Both the position numbers and the translations under genes were made by a program. Of a stretch of DNA of 64,000 nucleotides, positions 12,401 to 24,845 are shown in pieces. Numbering within the stretch: the stretch's first letter is position 1; every line of letters starts with the position of its first letter. The notes under the pieces were generated by a model. The model was not told where the DNA came from, did not search any database, and saw only the letters and a list, made by a program, of their open reading frames with translations. Origin of the DNA: Scortum barcoo (taxonomy: Eukaryota > Chordata > Actinopteri > Centrarchiformes > Terapontidae); contig CM041534.1 in NCBI GenBank assembly GCA_023238725.1, positions 3,546,449 through 3,610,448 on the forward strand, given 5' to 3'.

Positions 12401-13189
12401 TGTCCTTAACGAGCAGCGGGTACTGCCGTGAGCCCCTCCCCTTCCCAAAGCGCTCGTGATTCCGCGGCTCCTTCCTCGATCATTACTGCACAGAGTCTGG
12501 CTCCAAATAACATCACCATTACAAGATGGTGGCACCCATATTCGGGATGTTTTGGCTTCATTTTTGTACAGTGGGATGAAGTGGAGCCATGTCATCCATC
12601 TTTATATACAGTCAGTGATAAAGACAGACAGTCCTCTTTTATGAGCATGTAATATTCAGTACATCCTTGACCGTTGATCATTGCTGTAGAACTGTTAGTG
12701 TTACAGCTATTAACTGAGGTCAAGTGTGGGTGATGAGATGAGAAACTGTGCTGTCATAAGCGTGGGGGGTGTGACAGGGGTTATCCTAAACAGACACTTC
12801 ACATAGCTAAGTGTTGTATTACTTGGACATTGATACATTTCATGTGAATGAGCAGTCTGGGTGTGGAGTGAGAAGCTAAGCAGCACTTCAATAATACTAT
12901 TTTGGGTGAATAAGCTTGAACAGGAAGATTTCACAACACTTTTGCACTGAGTACGTTCGCCAAGCTAAATAGACCAGATTTAGACCTTGTTACAGACCCA
13001 GTCACTGCTGAAAAAAATCTCTGTCAGTGCTGACGTCTCACCCAAGTCGTCTTTGTCCAGCTCGATCTCCTCCATCACAGACGGCATGACGAAGGAGAAG
13101 GTCTTCCTGTTAAAGAAGTACAGCGAGTAGCCGATGAACATGCAGAAGAAGATGGCTACGCGGTAGTAGCCGTAGCCTGTGCCCGCCAT
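8150..13189 (-). CDS. slc37a4: Glucose-6-phosphate transporter, ER (SLC37A4/G6PT)
   Basis: Minus-strand exons in order: 13042-13189, 11846-12078, 10391-10637, 9233-9385, 9059-9144, 8822-8935, optional 8663-8728, 8419-8557, 8150-8316. Joined they give 428 residues without the cassette exon, or 450 with it (human form 429). The product is an MFS antiporter of the ER membrane that brings glucose-6-phosphate into the lumen for glucose-6-phosphatase, in exchange for phosphate. The start MAGTGYGYYR and the [57 protein letters not shown] and FGFSSYGPIALFGV stretches match the family throughout. Arg in YYR and FNR, where human disease mutations fall, is kept. The start is the ATG at 13189, two bases after a good 3' splice site (gtgtgcag); the upstream in-frame ATG at 13231 would be intronic. 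The C-terminus, EKMD, lacks the dilysine seen in mammals. Teleosts may have two copies; I cannot say which this is. Confidence 0.95.
8663..8728 (-). CDS. slc37a4: slc37a4 alternative 66-bp cassette exon
   Basis: Exactly 66 nt, open in frame and phase 0 at both ends, flanked by gatcag (acceptor) and gtacgc (donor). It encodes 22 residues beginning EAPLWVQIIHPVSV and ending GVSEKE. It sits between the exon ending ...TAEIPK and the exon starting IWILFLGA. Mammalian SLC37A4 has a 66-bp alternative exon encoding 22 residues at this same boundary, used in the brain variant (vG6PT). The two peptides share a W...HP...L.G..E-E pattern. The acceptor's polypyrimidine tract is weak, consistent with regulated inclusion, which is inference. 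Confidence 0.8.
9395..9430. repeat. (AC)18 microsatellite next to an slc37a4 3' splice site
   Basis: Perfect dinucleotide run in the slc37a4 intron. On the sense (minus) strand it is (TG)18, ending 9 bases before the acceptor of the 9233-9385 exon. Confidence 0.95.
12238..12640 (+). mobile_element. hAT-like non-autonomous DNA element with GCGACT array
   Basis: Begins cagtgttgcaaacttgg, the wording of fish hAT-type terminal repeats. About 100 bp with five or six spaced copies of ggcgact/gcgact follow, then a GC-richer body and a 'catctttatatacagtcagtg' end also common in teleost dispersed repeats. It lies in slc37a4 intron 1. No transposase ORF and no clear matching right terminal repeat are visible, so the family name and the right edge are uncertain. 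Confidence 0.5.
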
Positions 13190-13190
13190 G

Positions 13191-14026
13191 ACTGCACACG
13201 GTTGACCCAAAGTGAAGACAAAAAACTTCAAGGATGACGACAGAACAACAGTGATAACTTCCTCCCAGTCTTTTCCTCAGTGGAGCCTTGTGTTTGGACC
13301 TTCTGGCATGTAGATTATGGGCCAGTCAAGCTGAGAGCTGTGCCGTTATCAACAGCTGTTGTTCCTAGTGGAAAGTCAACCCCATCAACTTCTTGTTTGC
13401 ACTGGGACAACAGAGATATGAGACAAGGTGCAGCACTGATTCAATGTTTTCCAGCAGGGGAAACACTCCTTCTCAGGCTGCTGCTGGTAGAAGCCAGGAC
13501 AGAGGAGGGACACCTTAGACCGGCCTGAAAATGGACACAACATCACAAATATGACTTCAGAAAGATGCAGTTATGACTTCCAGATATTTTGCACACAAAT
13601 CGTTCACAGACAGACAGACAGATCATTTTGTGTGCATCTTGTGTCCTCAGATGGACAGCTGTCTCCATGCTGGTGTCTGGGATGCTGTGCCGGTCAGCTG
13701 ACCTTGTTATCTACAGCAGCTCAGGCCTCAGGTGGAGGATGCAGTGGACCTGCAGCTCTGTCTCTCCTTGGTCTGGCACTCAGTGAAAGTCCAAGTTAAA
13801 GGCTCCTTTAACTGGCTGGGGGACATGTGTTTTTTGTGCTCTCTCCAGTCAGCAACCCTGGAAATATCCGGTGTCGGACACAGGGAATTTATATAACCTT
13901 AGTTGACTGACGGGGATGTAAGCTTTTTATAGAGATGTCAACGTTAAGGTTAAAGTGTGAGTATCCACACTGTGTTCATGCTAGCCTCCACACTTTGTCC
14001 CTTAGACTGCACTGAGTGAAGCCAGC

Positions 14027-14081
<55 letters not shown>

Positions 14082-14343
14082 TACTCAGACAGACAGACGT
14101 ATACACCAACATTTCAGCTGACAGTGGACGGACACACTCATCCAGCAGGACTCTTGCTAATGTTGGTTAAACCCTCAGCTGCTCGTGGCGGACTGATTTG
14201 CGGGCCGGTCCGTGTCTCTGAGTGTCCCTCCGCCCTGCAGTCCGTCTAATGCAGACCCGAATCAGGGCGACTCGGTTCCTCGGACCGTCTGCTACGAACT
14301 GGCCCCGAAACTACCGGAGGAAACGCCTGTAAATCCGGTTACC
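13191..14343 (-). other. slc37a4: Probable 5' UTR intron of slc37a4, containing (CA)24
   Basis: On the minus strand a donor-like AAAG|gtaacc at 14343/14342 and the acceptor gtgcag|TC at 13192/13191 would splice a GC-rich leader exon onto the first coding exon. A perfect (CA)n run covers 14031-14078. No coding exon is recognisable inside. Confidence 0.4.
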
Positions 14344-14560
14344 TTTCACTCGTCCCTGTCGCCGGTCCCATCCACGCACAAGGGCGAAGCGCACTCATGA
14401 AGCTGCAGCTCCGGTGCGCGTCCCCGCGGCGCGCCGAGCAGAGGGCAGTCCCCTCGACAGCCACCGTGGCACACACACACACACACACACACTGCTCAGG
14501 ATTTTGGTTTAAAACGATGCACCGAGGCTCAAGAGCGACTCCGAGCACAGTGTTAAGTCA
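14344..14560 (-). promoter_or_regulatory. slc37a4: Probable slc37a4 promoter and non-coding first exon
   Basis: A CpG-rich patch (14170-14470, including ccccgcggcgcgccgag) about 1.2 kb upstream of the start codon, the only GC-rich sequence near the 5' end of the gene. A donor consensus sits at its downstream edge for minus-strand transcription. A (CA)11-12 run lies at 14470-14491. No TATA box was found. The transcription start is not determined. Confidence 0.45.
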
Positions 14561-14994
14561 AATGTCTGCTGGTGTCCACAGTGCGGTCAGCTCTCATTGC
14601 GCCAGACTCCCTTTAAAAATTCGCGACTTTAAGTGTGTGATTCCTCATGACCCACACGACCCGGATTATTTTACGATCAGATTCCGCTCAGGAATCAGTT
14701 GGACCTGCAGATCAATCCGGCATATCTGTTATTTCATAATGATGCTCAGCGCTGCTCTCTGTCGGCGTAAGGGTGGAGGTGGTTCTTGTGTTTGGTGTGT
14801 ACATGCAGCCTGTGGTACACATATGATGTGTGAGTGTTGCATGTCACTGCCAATTTAGGCTGAAGTTTCCTGGAGCCAGCATCTCTGAATTACTGCTCTG
14901 AGCAAGGAAGTGAGCTCATTTGCTAACTGCACTGGAGACAGCTGAGGGTGGTCTATAAACACCAACCGCATTCATGAATTATTATTAGATAGGT

Positions 14995-15240
14995 GAACTT
15001 TCAGGGAAATACATTCAGTTCAGTATGCAGTCACACCACCTCCTCCTCCAAATCTGTCTGTTCTGTAAGGCCACTTAAGAGTTATGTACGCTCAGTTTAA
15101 ACCAGGTCTCTGTCAGAACCAGAACATCAGGGTCAGTCTGTGAAACAAGAATTCTCAGGTCATCTCATTTAAATGGGTTACACAGACTTCTGGTATTCAA
15201 ATACATCAACCCCAGACCATCTCTGGATTTGAAGGCATTT
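14995..15240 (-). pseudogene. LINE AP-endonuclease domain relic
   Basis: On the minus strand, one frame reads GLMYLNTRSL, then a TGA, then DDLRILVSQTDPDVLVLTETW, then an FKLSV-type continuation with another stop. This is the start of the apurinic endonuclease domain of non-LTR retrotransposon ORF2 (LNxRSL ... DVLxLTETW, including the Glu of the ETW motif). A later RQIWRRRWCDC-type stretch in the same frame corresponds to the degraded DRxGxGGGV region. It has in-frame stops and no flanking RT domain, so it is a dead fragment. Confidence 0.75.
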
Positions 15241-18144
15241 GGGTTAAATAAGAACTGAGTCGCAGGAGGATTTGCATTCAGATAGCAACATGGAGCTTAT
15301 TTGAGATTTGTGTTTTATGACTATTACATTTTCAGGGTTGATGAGATGTTCATGTGGCTATTAATGTCTGTGGGATTTGTGATCTAAAAAAGCTCATTAT
15401 AAGATCACTGGAAATTAAGATTAAGGTCAGTTTATAACATCAGGCTACTGTAATAAGAATGCATATATGAGTATTAATGCACTAAAATGGGGAATCCTCG
15501 TGTTTCTGTGTGTGGATACTAGTTACAGCATTTGTAAAAGTTTCTCTTTAATCAGTAAATCAGTCGAATTAGCATCACAGCTCGTGCAGGGAGACGGTGC
15601 AGCCATGGCTGTTAGATTCAATTTATCATCACTGCCAGCTAGAATGATGCCACATCAGGTCACCTTCAGAGAGGAAAAGGGCTGACAGTGTCTCCTGTGT
15701 GCTCGTAAGATGGGATCAATCACAACATCTGGGGCCTGGCTCACTAAGCAGGATTGATGAAGTTTCACAGGTAGCAGTGCTGAGGACAAACAGAAAGCCA
15801 CACCAGATCTGGAACTAAAAAACAACATGAACGTGAACTGAGGAAAGAAACTGTTCAGTGCAGTATCATCCAGCTGAGTCAATTTAGTTTTTCAAACAGG
15901 TCCCAGGAGATCTGACCCTCAGTCAAGCCGCTGTGGCAGCAAAAGAAAACAGAACAGTAGGAATGGCTGATGTTAAAATGCAACAGTCCCTGAGCAGTGA
16001 AAACCTTCAGGAACTCCATGTATGGCTCATACATAAAGGAATGGTTCAACATTGGGGAACATGTGCTCATTTGCTTTCTCACTGTTACTCTCATGTCTTT
16101 TAAATATGAAGCTGCAGTTAAGGGGTCATTAGCTTAGCATACGGGTTAGGGAATACACCTAGACAGGCTCTGTTAATAAAATAAAAATCTACTGCACCTC
16201 TAAAGCTCCAAACAGTCTCCCATAAAACCACAATCTTCTGAATTTTATTTTAGTATGTACTATGAAATTAAATAAAATGTGTTAAATAGTGAGCTTTCTA
16301 AACTTACCTCAACATTTCAGTAACCATTTTGAGTTACTATTTCTGCAAACATACAGTTGATTTAAATCCCATTTCTTCAGATGCCTACACACCTGCAGTC
16401 TTTCCCAATCTCCAAATGGACCTCTTCAATTTCATCCCTCTGATTAAAAACAGTCACAGTCCAAATTGTGATTTCCTCTGTTGAATTCAAGCATCCCATT
16501 GTGACAGTGAGTCTGCAGTGCTGTGCCCCATTATAATCAATACTCAGTTGTTCACTCACAGTAATGTAACTGACATCCATAAAACGCAATATATTGCATT
16601 GTGGGATTGTTAGCTCAACATGGTCACTATTAATAAGAGCACTGTACTGTGTATACATTTCATACGGACTTGTTTTTGGGGGTGCTGATGATGACTATTT
16701 TCCTTTCCAATGCAACGTACAAAGGAAATTGAGGCACTTCACAACCAATTCAAAATCAAAATCAAATTATATTCAAACTAAAAATAAAAATGAAATCAAC
16801 TTATTGATGGTGGTAAAATAGGTCAAGGAAGATTTAAAAAAGGACATCTAAAAAACAACTGTTGAAGTTTAATTGGCAGTGACAATCTAAAGTTGCGAAC
16901 GCATTGTGTCATTTCTTCTCAGTATACAGTAGAACATGTTTATCTTTTGTATACAAATGCGAAAAGCAATAAATACTACAGAGATTCAAATGGATTAATG
17001 GAGGGTAAATATAGTCCACAACATAGTAAAGAAGTTATTTCAGGCACAGGTCAGCACCCTGAAACTGAAGTAGCTAAATGGAATTCAGCCATCATTAATC
17101 TTAATGTTCACACCTGTTCTTTTCCTACACTGACATACATGTAAAGACGGTGCTGTGAAGAAGGCCTACTGAATTAACTCTGACTTAACTAACTTCTTTC
17201 TCTCTTTTGATGAGGATGTAATTTGTGATCTTGTGTCGTTATGTGTTTGAGGAACACAACAGTCAGTAAGTGAAAATGCCTCAATTTTGACATCAAATAG
17301 AATTTTTATGTTAATGCCTCCAGGCAGAGTTTTCCTTCAAAGTCCTTCAGCCTCATTCATGTACCTCAGCTCCCATAAATGACATACAATATGTAGCTAA
17401 TGACCAATTCATTATTGGTAATGTGAAGGTTCTACACAGTCACTGTCCATCCACACGAGAGATAGAAATAGACAAGGTAAAAGACAGGGGCAAAAATACA
17501 TTTAATTCAGTTACAGAGACCTATAAAGATGAGAAACTTTATCATATTGTATGGGATTTAGTGGCCTTGAGTCGTTCCCCCCAAAAACTCAACTTAACTT
17601 TAACCTGAGCAGAAGTGTGATCAGCTTAGATGTGCAGGGCTTATTCATGTGCACTGTAGTGCAGCCACCCCATATAAAGGGCAGACAATGTTCTTTGGGC
17701 ACTGAAAACTTCAAAATGGACTTGGAAGAAGCAGGTTGGCAGGCTGGAGTAAATGCAAAAAAGATGGCATTTATTGACAAAAAAGAAATTATTAAACAAG
17801 ACAAAAATTTAACCCAGAAAGCTCAAACAAAATAATACACACGTGAAAGCTGCAGCCTCACAGCAAGCTGCCATCTCTCTAAAGAGCCAAACAATCCTTT
17901 CAGTGATCGGCTTTTATCAACTCACCCTCCCCCTGCAAGAGGACCAAATGAGCCAAACCTGTTCTCACTACCCTTGATTGAGAAGCTGAATTGCCCCAAC
18001 CTTCCCAGGCAAAACAACAAACCAAAATCACAAACAATAGAGTAAACCATTTTCAACATGTTATAAGCCCATTGACCAAAAACAAATAAATCAATCATCA
18101 ACACAATTTTATATTAATAACATAAGCAAATTATTTAAGTGATC
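15241..18144. other. Intergenic, AT-rich, with one foldback-repeat fragment
   Basis: No gene recognised. At about 16035-16150 a partial copy of the foldback family seen at 59.5 and 61.2 kb is readable ('ggaatggttcaacattggggaa', 'aaatatgaagctgcag', 'ttagcttagcat'). The remainder is low-GC sequence without structure that I can name. Confidence 0.5.
16035..16150 (+). repeat. Fragment of a foldback MITE-like repeat
   Basis: Left-end half of the family with the TTAGCTTAGCAT core and the AAATATGAAGCT segment; compare 59544-60057 and 61189-61680. Confidence 0.6.
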
Positions 18145-18565
18145 ACATATTTAAAACGGCAGGCAGCACAGTGGTGTGGTGGTTAGCACTGTTGCCTCAC
18201 AGCAAGAGGGTTCTGGGTTCAATCCCTGGTTGAGGCAGGCCCTTCTGTGTGGAGTTTGCATGTTCTCCCTGTGCCTGCGTGTGGGTTCTCTCTGGGTACT
18301 CCAGCTTCCTCCCACAATCCAAAGACATGCAGGTTAGGTTAATTGATAAGTCTAAATTGCCCCTAGGTGTGTATGTGAGTGTGAGTGTGAATGGTTGTAT
18401 GTCATCTGTGTTAGTTAGCCCTGCGATTGACTGGCGTCCAATCCAGTCCAAGGTGTACCCTGCCTCGTGCCCAAAGATAGCTGGGACAGGCTCCAGCACC
18501 CCGTGACCCTGTGTTCTCAGGATAAATGCGGGTTAGGAAAATGGATGGATGGACATATTTAAAAC
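18145..18565 (+). mobile_element. tRNA-headed SINE-like element with 13-bp target duplication
   Basis: The element (18158-18552) is bounded by the perfect direct repeat acatatttaaaac at 18145-18157 and 18553-18565. Its head (gtggtggttagcactg ... ctgggttcaatccctgg) resembles a tRNA promoter, with a B-box-like ggttcaatccc at 18216-18226. The body carries the conserved teleost wording 'gtggagtttgcatgttctccc' and 'cctcccacaatccaaagacatgcaggtt', and the 3' end is ggatggatgg. No poly(A) tail is present; the simple tail is typical of SINEs mobilised by a stringent LINE. Dispersed in many fish genomes; I do not assign a library name. Confidence 0.8.
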
Positions 18566-19777
18566 ATGACACCAATGTAAATATCTAAACATACACAAAA
18601 CACAGCACTGGTAATATTGGAAAACAGGGACTAGTGGAAAGGGCAGTGAGCAACCTTTTCACATGCACTTTCATTTGTATTAAATATTATCAGTACAGTG
18701 GATTCAGTGAACTATTTAATTGGAATACTGTTAACAGATGTCTCCTTTTCTCTCCATAATACATTTATTACAGTGATGTATTTGCATACACACGTGGTGC
18801 CAACAGATGGAGCCAAAGTGACGTGTTATTTGCAGAGGATGCATCAGGCAGTGATGGAGTGACACGTATCAGATTTATTTTTCATGAGCAAGTGTTTGTG
18901 TATCTGCTTCAGAACCACCAGGAAATGCATATTTCAGTAAACCATACAGAGGAGAGACTAGTCCAAATACATTAATCACATTGTTGTGCGTGTATTTTCC
19001 ATTATCACTGATTTAATGCTTTGTTTGTTCATTTCTTGTGTTTTTCACTCTGAAGTGGGATCTTTTTTCTTTTAAACCCCTGAATTTCTTACCTGACAGT
19101 GAGTTTAGCTCATCCTGTTAAAAAAAATGGAGGTTCCCATGTAAAAACACTGAAGAATATCTAGAAGCTGATGCTTTGTTCCGTTGATACTAAGGTATGC
19201 CACTGTTGCTAATCAGGGGAGAAATTAATAATTGAAAATCAGGCTTTATGTCCTTAACAGATGAGAGGCCCTGTGATTTCAGTTGTGTATGTTTAGAGTT
19301 TAAATTACAAGTGAAAGTACCAGTAGATAAATAAAAAAGTAGATAACCAGTAGAAGTAGATTACAAGTGAAAGTTACCTAAAAGTGACCCACTATATGCT
19401 TATAGTTGTTTCTGTCGTTTATTCACTGATGATATAAACAGGCTAACTGACTTGAACATGACAGTAACATCAGGTTTCTCTTCACCCCAAAACGAGCTTT
19501 GGTTAAGTCTAAGCATGTAATACCATGAAAGTCCAGAGCTGCATATGGGCTACATCTCAGGAGACGACTGGAGCAATGATTAATAAGATTTAACCCTTTA
19601 TCAGTGTGATAAATTATTCAACACACTTCATCCAGTGTGATGTGATTTTCCTTTTTTAGAACACCCTCAGATACATTTTTGCTGAGTTATTAGCTGAGTT
19701 ATTAGCCTGAACCAGTAGCTCCCAAACCTGGTCCACTGAATTAAGAAACATACTGTTGCGGTGTTAGATAATGAAAA

Positions 19778-19990
19778 GTGGTAAATGAACACTTCTACAG
19801 CACTTTTCTTTACCTCTCATATATTCACACACTCACATATATGCAAGCGCCATGCAAGTTACTGGCCTGCCCCTTGGGAGCAACTTGGGGTTCAGTGTCC
19901 ACCTCAAAGGCACTTTGACACATAGAGGCAGGGATCAAACCACCATAATTGGTGGACAACCCACTCCACTCCCCGAGCCACAGCCTGTAT
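19778..19990 (+). repeat. Dispersed teleost repeat, 'TTGGGGTTCAGTGTC' family
   Basis: Shares ordered blocks with 53215-53420: tacagcac/tacatagcg..., sets of cacactcaca, a ttggggttc block, 'aggcactttgacacat' versus 'agaacacttcacc', then 'gggatcaaaccaccat' versus 'gggaccaccaaccct', ending gagccacagcc. Non-coding and moderately diverged. Confidence 0.65.
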
Positions 19991-21515
19991 AGCTCTGTGC
20001 ATTTCATTCATGTACAGATCTATAGTTTTAAACCCTCTCCATACATCAACAAGAGTTGGAGAAAATCCCTAAAATAAAAATAAATATACACTTGTATAAA
20101 GGCTAAACTGTATATACACACACCATACTGTTAACCATGTGACTGAACACATGACTGACCTAACATTATTCCCCAAGAGTTTTTGCACAACGCAGTTTCA
20201 GATTTTGCTCCAGTTTTAGTAGTGCCAAAGACTCCAGCATGCAGGGCTGAAAGAGCAGGTTTAATCGTTTCTAAGTTTACATTGAAAATATACAGCAATC
20301 AAGACAGACATTCAAATTTGACACATTACATTGCAAATATACCACAATGAAAAATCAAATCTGACTTTTTAAATTTTCCTTTTACCCAAAGATCTGTGTG
20401 TTGTTTTATTGATAATATGAGGCAGTTGTTGGTATGTTGTTGTTCATGTATATAAAGACATCGGCATTCTGATTTTTCTTTACTGGTAATCTGTAGGACC
20501 CTACACTAGCATACACTGGGTAATCCCTTTTCACTTTTCTCTCTACTCTGTAACATGCAGACTGGAGGCATTGATTATTGGTGAGAATGACAGGCTGCAT
20601 TATCCAGAGAGAGAGAGGGCGTTTACTGCACTGCATCAAATAACACAAAGCCTCTTCTTTAGAGTACACTGTACATACACAATTTATATGCTGGCCAATG
20701 GGGAGGCCACAGTGTTTGAACACTATTGCAGTGATGCAACCTACATACATAGCTCAACGTGGTTTTGAATTATTCAAGACTATGTCTGATTACTGTATTG
20801 TAGGATGAATTAAAGATTCATTTAGTCCCAAATGACAGAGAAAGTGTTTATTTAAAGTGTGTTTGTATGTGTGTGCCGTACCAGGCTTGTGGGGGCAGTT
20901 GGAGCTGTGGGCATCAATCTGTAATGGGTTTAACCAAACTGCATTTTAAAAATTAATTAGTTATCTATTTTTGTATCCATCTGGTGTTTTTGATGATTCT
21001 GCTGACACCTGGTTTAAACCTCATTTCTCTGGTAGAGCTCACACTCATCATCACTCTTACCGTACAGTAAGTACTCTGGGCTTTAGGTAGCAGATTGTTC
21101 TACAAAATTTACACTGAACTCCTCACTGGAAATTAAAAATTAATTTGATTTCAAAACTGAATAAAATCCACTATACTAACTACACTGGATTATGGAGATG
21201 TACACGTGTGCTGCTGCCTCTACCATTAAGCCACTTCATAACATTTGCCACAAAACTATTCAGATCATTCCTGCTTTTGTCTCACTCACTGCTGTGAGTA
21301 ATTGTTTTACATCAGTAGTTGCATCATATTTGTTATTATTTTAGTAAATATGTGCATGCATGTGTGTGTCTTGGTAGGTTTTATGTTATGTGGACATAAA
21401 TCTGTTTAAACAGCTACATAGTGAGGACATAATAAAAGTCCCTATAATGTAAATAATTCCATGTTAGGTTTTTTATGGTTTATGGTTAAGGTCAGGACAG
21501 GTAAGGGTTAGAGTA

Positions 21516-21519
<4 letters not shown>

Positions 21520-21560
<41 letters not shown>
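21520..21560. repeat. (GT)20 microsatellite
   Basis: Uninterrupted dinucleotide repeat. Confidence 0.95.
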
Positions 21561-21562
<2 letters not shown>

Positions 21563-23460
21563 TAAAGTATATAGTGTAAAAGAGATACTGACTCACTCAA
21601 TGAAGCTTCCTGGTTAAATAAAGCTTAACAAACCATCTTGCTGCCTGTGTTCTGTGTCCACCTAAACTCCCTCAACAGCACTTATGCTTCAAATAACACA
21701 TCAGCATGAAGGAAGAGAAATAATGAGTCTGGGATCACTGCACCTGTCTAGATGAGCCACAAAGGGAAAAGAAAAAGTTGTCCAATTGACAATCGACTCT
21801 TACCAACACCAATCATGGTTTCACAGCAGCAGAGACAGGCCACAGTGCAGGAATTATCTTCACATCCCAATTAATGCATCAAACCTGGCCCCTGCTGCTG
21901 GAGACTTGGCAGGGCCATTACAACTCCCTGCACTTCCCTTTTTTCTATCTCCCTGATTTGGACGAGGAGCTGCCCCCCTGAGGTTACATTTATTTCCTGC
22001 AGATCCAATTTCACCTGTGTGTACTACTGTGTCAGTCACGCTGTCAACGAAATGTCACTCGTTCTCCCCTCTTTTCTCTTATAATCACTTCATTCAGTTT
22101 AATCGTGTTTTGGGGACCTTGGACTTGATGTAGTCCTCACAAGTTGGAATTAAGATACACAAGGGCATTTAGGAGAAATACTCAATGCTCTTCGATATTG
22201 AAATTGGAATGTGAGGAGGTATGTGCCCCAGGGAAAAGTGAGGCACGGAAGTGGACGAAAAGTAAAGCCTCTTTCCTCCGCATCAAAGGCAGATGGACTC
22301 GCTACACAATCAGCACTTGGGCATGAGGTTTATCTGTCAAAGGCAGTTCTCACACTTTAGCACCTAAAGCTGCAGGGCAGAGACCAAAGAAAGCAGATCA
22401 CAGGTGCAGACGTGAAAAAACACACAAGTGAAGATGGAAATTTAATAAAAATGTAAATTTCTTCTCAAGAGTTCTAAGAAGCAATTTGCGGATCTGCAGA
22501 GCAAGGTTGGGATAATTGGACGGTATGAGCGGGCTGATGGGCTGGGTTATTGTTTATTGAATGGAGGCAGCAGGTCTTGGTGTTAGGTTCCTGAGCTACA
22601 AGCCCTGGCGTGTTTGTTGTGAACATGTAATAGCATAAATGGTCTTATCTGCAGTGACTTGTACAACTGTAAGTAGCCATGAACTAAGTGAGAGCATATT
22701 TAGGTGAGACACAAAGTGTAATCCATCAGAGACAGGAAGCAGTATTATGATGAGACCGTTGTCACTGGACAGTTGTGAGCACTTGTACCATCAGAAATGA
22801 GTCAACTACTGTTTAATTATGCAGAAGAATCACAGGCTGGGACAAGTATTATGAAAATTTCAACAGAATAAATTAATGAGAAAATGAATCAGGGTGGAGT
22901 GGGAGTGAACGATAGCACAGAATAGTAATGCTCGAGACAGTGGTAGAGTTCAATAGCTTTCTCTCAATTTCTATTCATCTCAAGAAACATGCGGACCTTT
23001 TTCCCCACACACTCACAAAGCATTATTCCTAATTATTATTATTATTATTCATTATTCATAATCACCTCTCATATAATTCCAACCTGACAAAATGTACTCA
23101 GTAGTTCAGCATTTATGAAGCAATCAATCTCTGCGAAACGTGCATGAGAAGAAGTTCCTGTTTAAAAAATCACGGGGTGGTGAATAACTGCACGGAGAGA
23201 GAAATTACATGGTCATATACTTAGCATGTAAAGTCAGAGTGTGTCCCCATTACACTGTTCAGAGAAGGAGGGTGGTTTAAATGTCAGTCGCACTCACGTA
23301 CATGTACAGTGAGTATGCTGAGGGTGAATGTCACATGAGCTCCTTTCGTGTTAAGCTAACAAATGAAAAGTGTCACTCTCCATCCTGCCTCAGCTGACAC
23401 GTATAGAAACTGTGACGTTAAAGGAAATGATTTTCCCTGCTGCGGTATCGGAGGCTGCAC

Positions 23461-23640
23461 TTAGGCAGAGCTAAGTGAGCTAAATGCTAACATTACTACG
23501 CTAACATGCTAATATTTAGCAAGTATTATGCATACCATATTCATTACATTAGTGTGTCACCATGCAAATATTTGCTCATGCTAGCGCCGGGTGAAAAGAG
23601 GGTCACATTAGGAGTAGGTATCATCAATATCTTGAACGCA
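23461..23640 (-). repeat. Dispersed 'GTTAGCATG' repeat, reverse copy
   Basis: gctaaatgctaacatta...ctaacatgctaatatttagc... is the reverse complement of the repeat read forward at 42160-42290 and 57100-57470 (aaacatcaacatgttagcat...). Confidence 0.6.
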
Positions 23641-23689
23641 TTTTTATAACAATCCAGCAAGTCACTGTGTAGACAACACTAAGTATGAG

Positions 23690-24360
23690 TGAAAACAGGG
23701 AGGGAATAGTTTTGGAAATATACTAAATTCCTTTTTTTAGCTAAAAGACGAGAGGATCACTACGACTCTAATGTCTGTGTGCAAGAACCTGGTAGTTAGC
23801 TTAACAGAAAGACTGGAAAATGAGGCTAGCATGACTGAGGGTGCTGAAATGTTAAAAAAAAAAAAGCACATGTAGCTCATGAATTCAAACATTTTATCTC
23901 ATTTCTTTCATCTTTCATTTATTCGTTTTCTGTATTTTCATAGCATTTTCTAAATGCTGACATGTCAAACTGATGATGTTTTTCTTGTTTGTGTTTTGTC
24001 AATTTACATGTTTCCTTCTTGTTGCTGAATGTTGACCTCTCAGGGCCACCATAGTTATGTCTGTCTGAGGGACAACACACTCCAGCCCGCAAGTAAAGAC
24101 TCCACAGAGGCAATAATCAATATACTTAACTAATTAGTGAAGGAGCTTTGAAGGTGCTGATAGACAGATTTTTTTTTTTTAACCTTTGGGCAGAGCCGGG
24201 CTAGCAGTTTTTACTTCTTTCTTTAAACTAAATTACTCTCCTGGCTTCAGCTTCATATTAAACCAGCACATATGAGATGAGGTGAGATCAATCTTCTGAT
24301 CTAACTCTCATCAACAAAGCACAGAGGCACATTTCACAAAATGTCAAGCTATTCCTTTAA
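23690..24360. mobile_element. Foldback MITE-like element with long inverted ends
   Basis: The left part (23690-23835: ggaatagttttggaaatatac ... ctggtagttagcttaacagaaagactgg ... ggctagc) and right part (24180-24360: cctttgggcagagccgggctagc ... ggcttcagcttcatatt ... tcaagctattccttt) are the two inverted arms of the family seen at 59.5 and 61.2 kb. About 340 bp of AT-rich middle separates them. No ORF. Confidence 0.6.
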
Positions 24361-24834
24361 GCTTGTCAAACCTTTTTTTACTCAGATAAGATGAAGACAA
24401 ATGCTCATTGGTGTATCTACAAATGAAACTAACCCTGTATAACCCTACTTCTGTGTGCCTTTGAGGTACTTCTTTCAGCTCTGCTCCTACAGAGGCTCTG
24501 CATGTCACTACCAGCATGGATTTAAAATACATCAGTGAAGGGCCTCGTTCCTAATGGGGCATTTTAGCCTCCATTAGCCTATTTCTATCAAGACAAGTGA
24601 ATATGCAATTTAACTAAAAGATATTTTCACTTATTTTTATTCTGTCAGACTAACTAAATGATCCAGGCTGAGACACTCTCAGCCAATCAGCTAATCTCAC
24701 AAAGTAAATTCTAATGAATATTAGTGCTGTTATGTATCAGACTTTGGTTACTACAGTCAATCCATATCACGATGCCCTAATGAAGATAACCTTGGCTTTA
24801 ATGCCAATTTACATACTGCATTGCATTGCATATC

Positions 24835-24845
24835 ATCTATCTATC

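Larger units (their letters stand above)
18566..23460. other. Intergenic, AT-rich, with one dispersed repeat and a (GT)n run
   Basis: No gene recognised. It contains the dispersed repeat at 19778-19990 and a (GT)20 run at 21520-21560. Otherwise low-complexity AT-rich sequence. Confidence 0.5.

Noticed and set aside
13187..13231. Upstream in-frame ATG of slc37a4 at 13231
   Set aside because: A good 3' splice site lies between it and the family-type start MAGTGYGYYR, so it should be intronic.
14016..14249. Plus-strand ORF with HTHTHT repeat
   Set aside because: Translation of the (CA)24 run.
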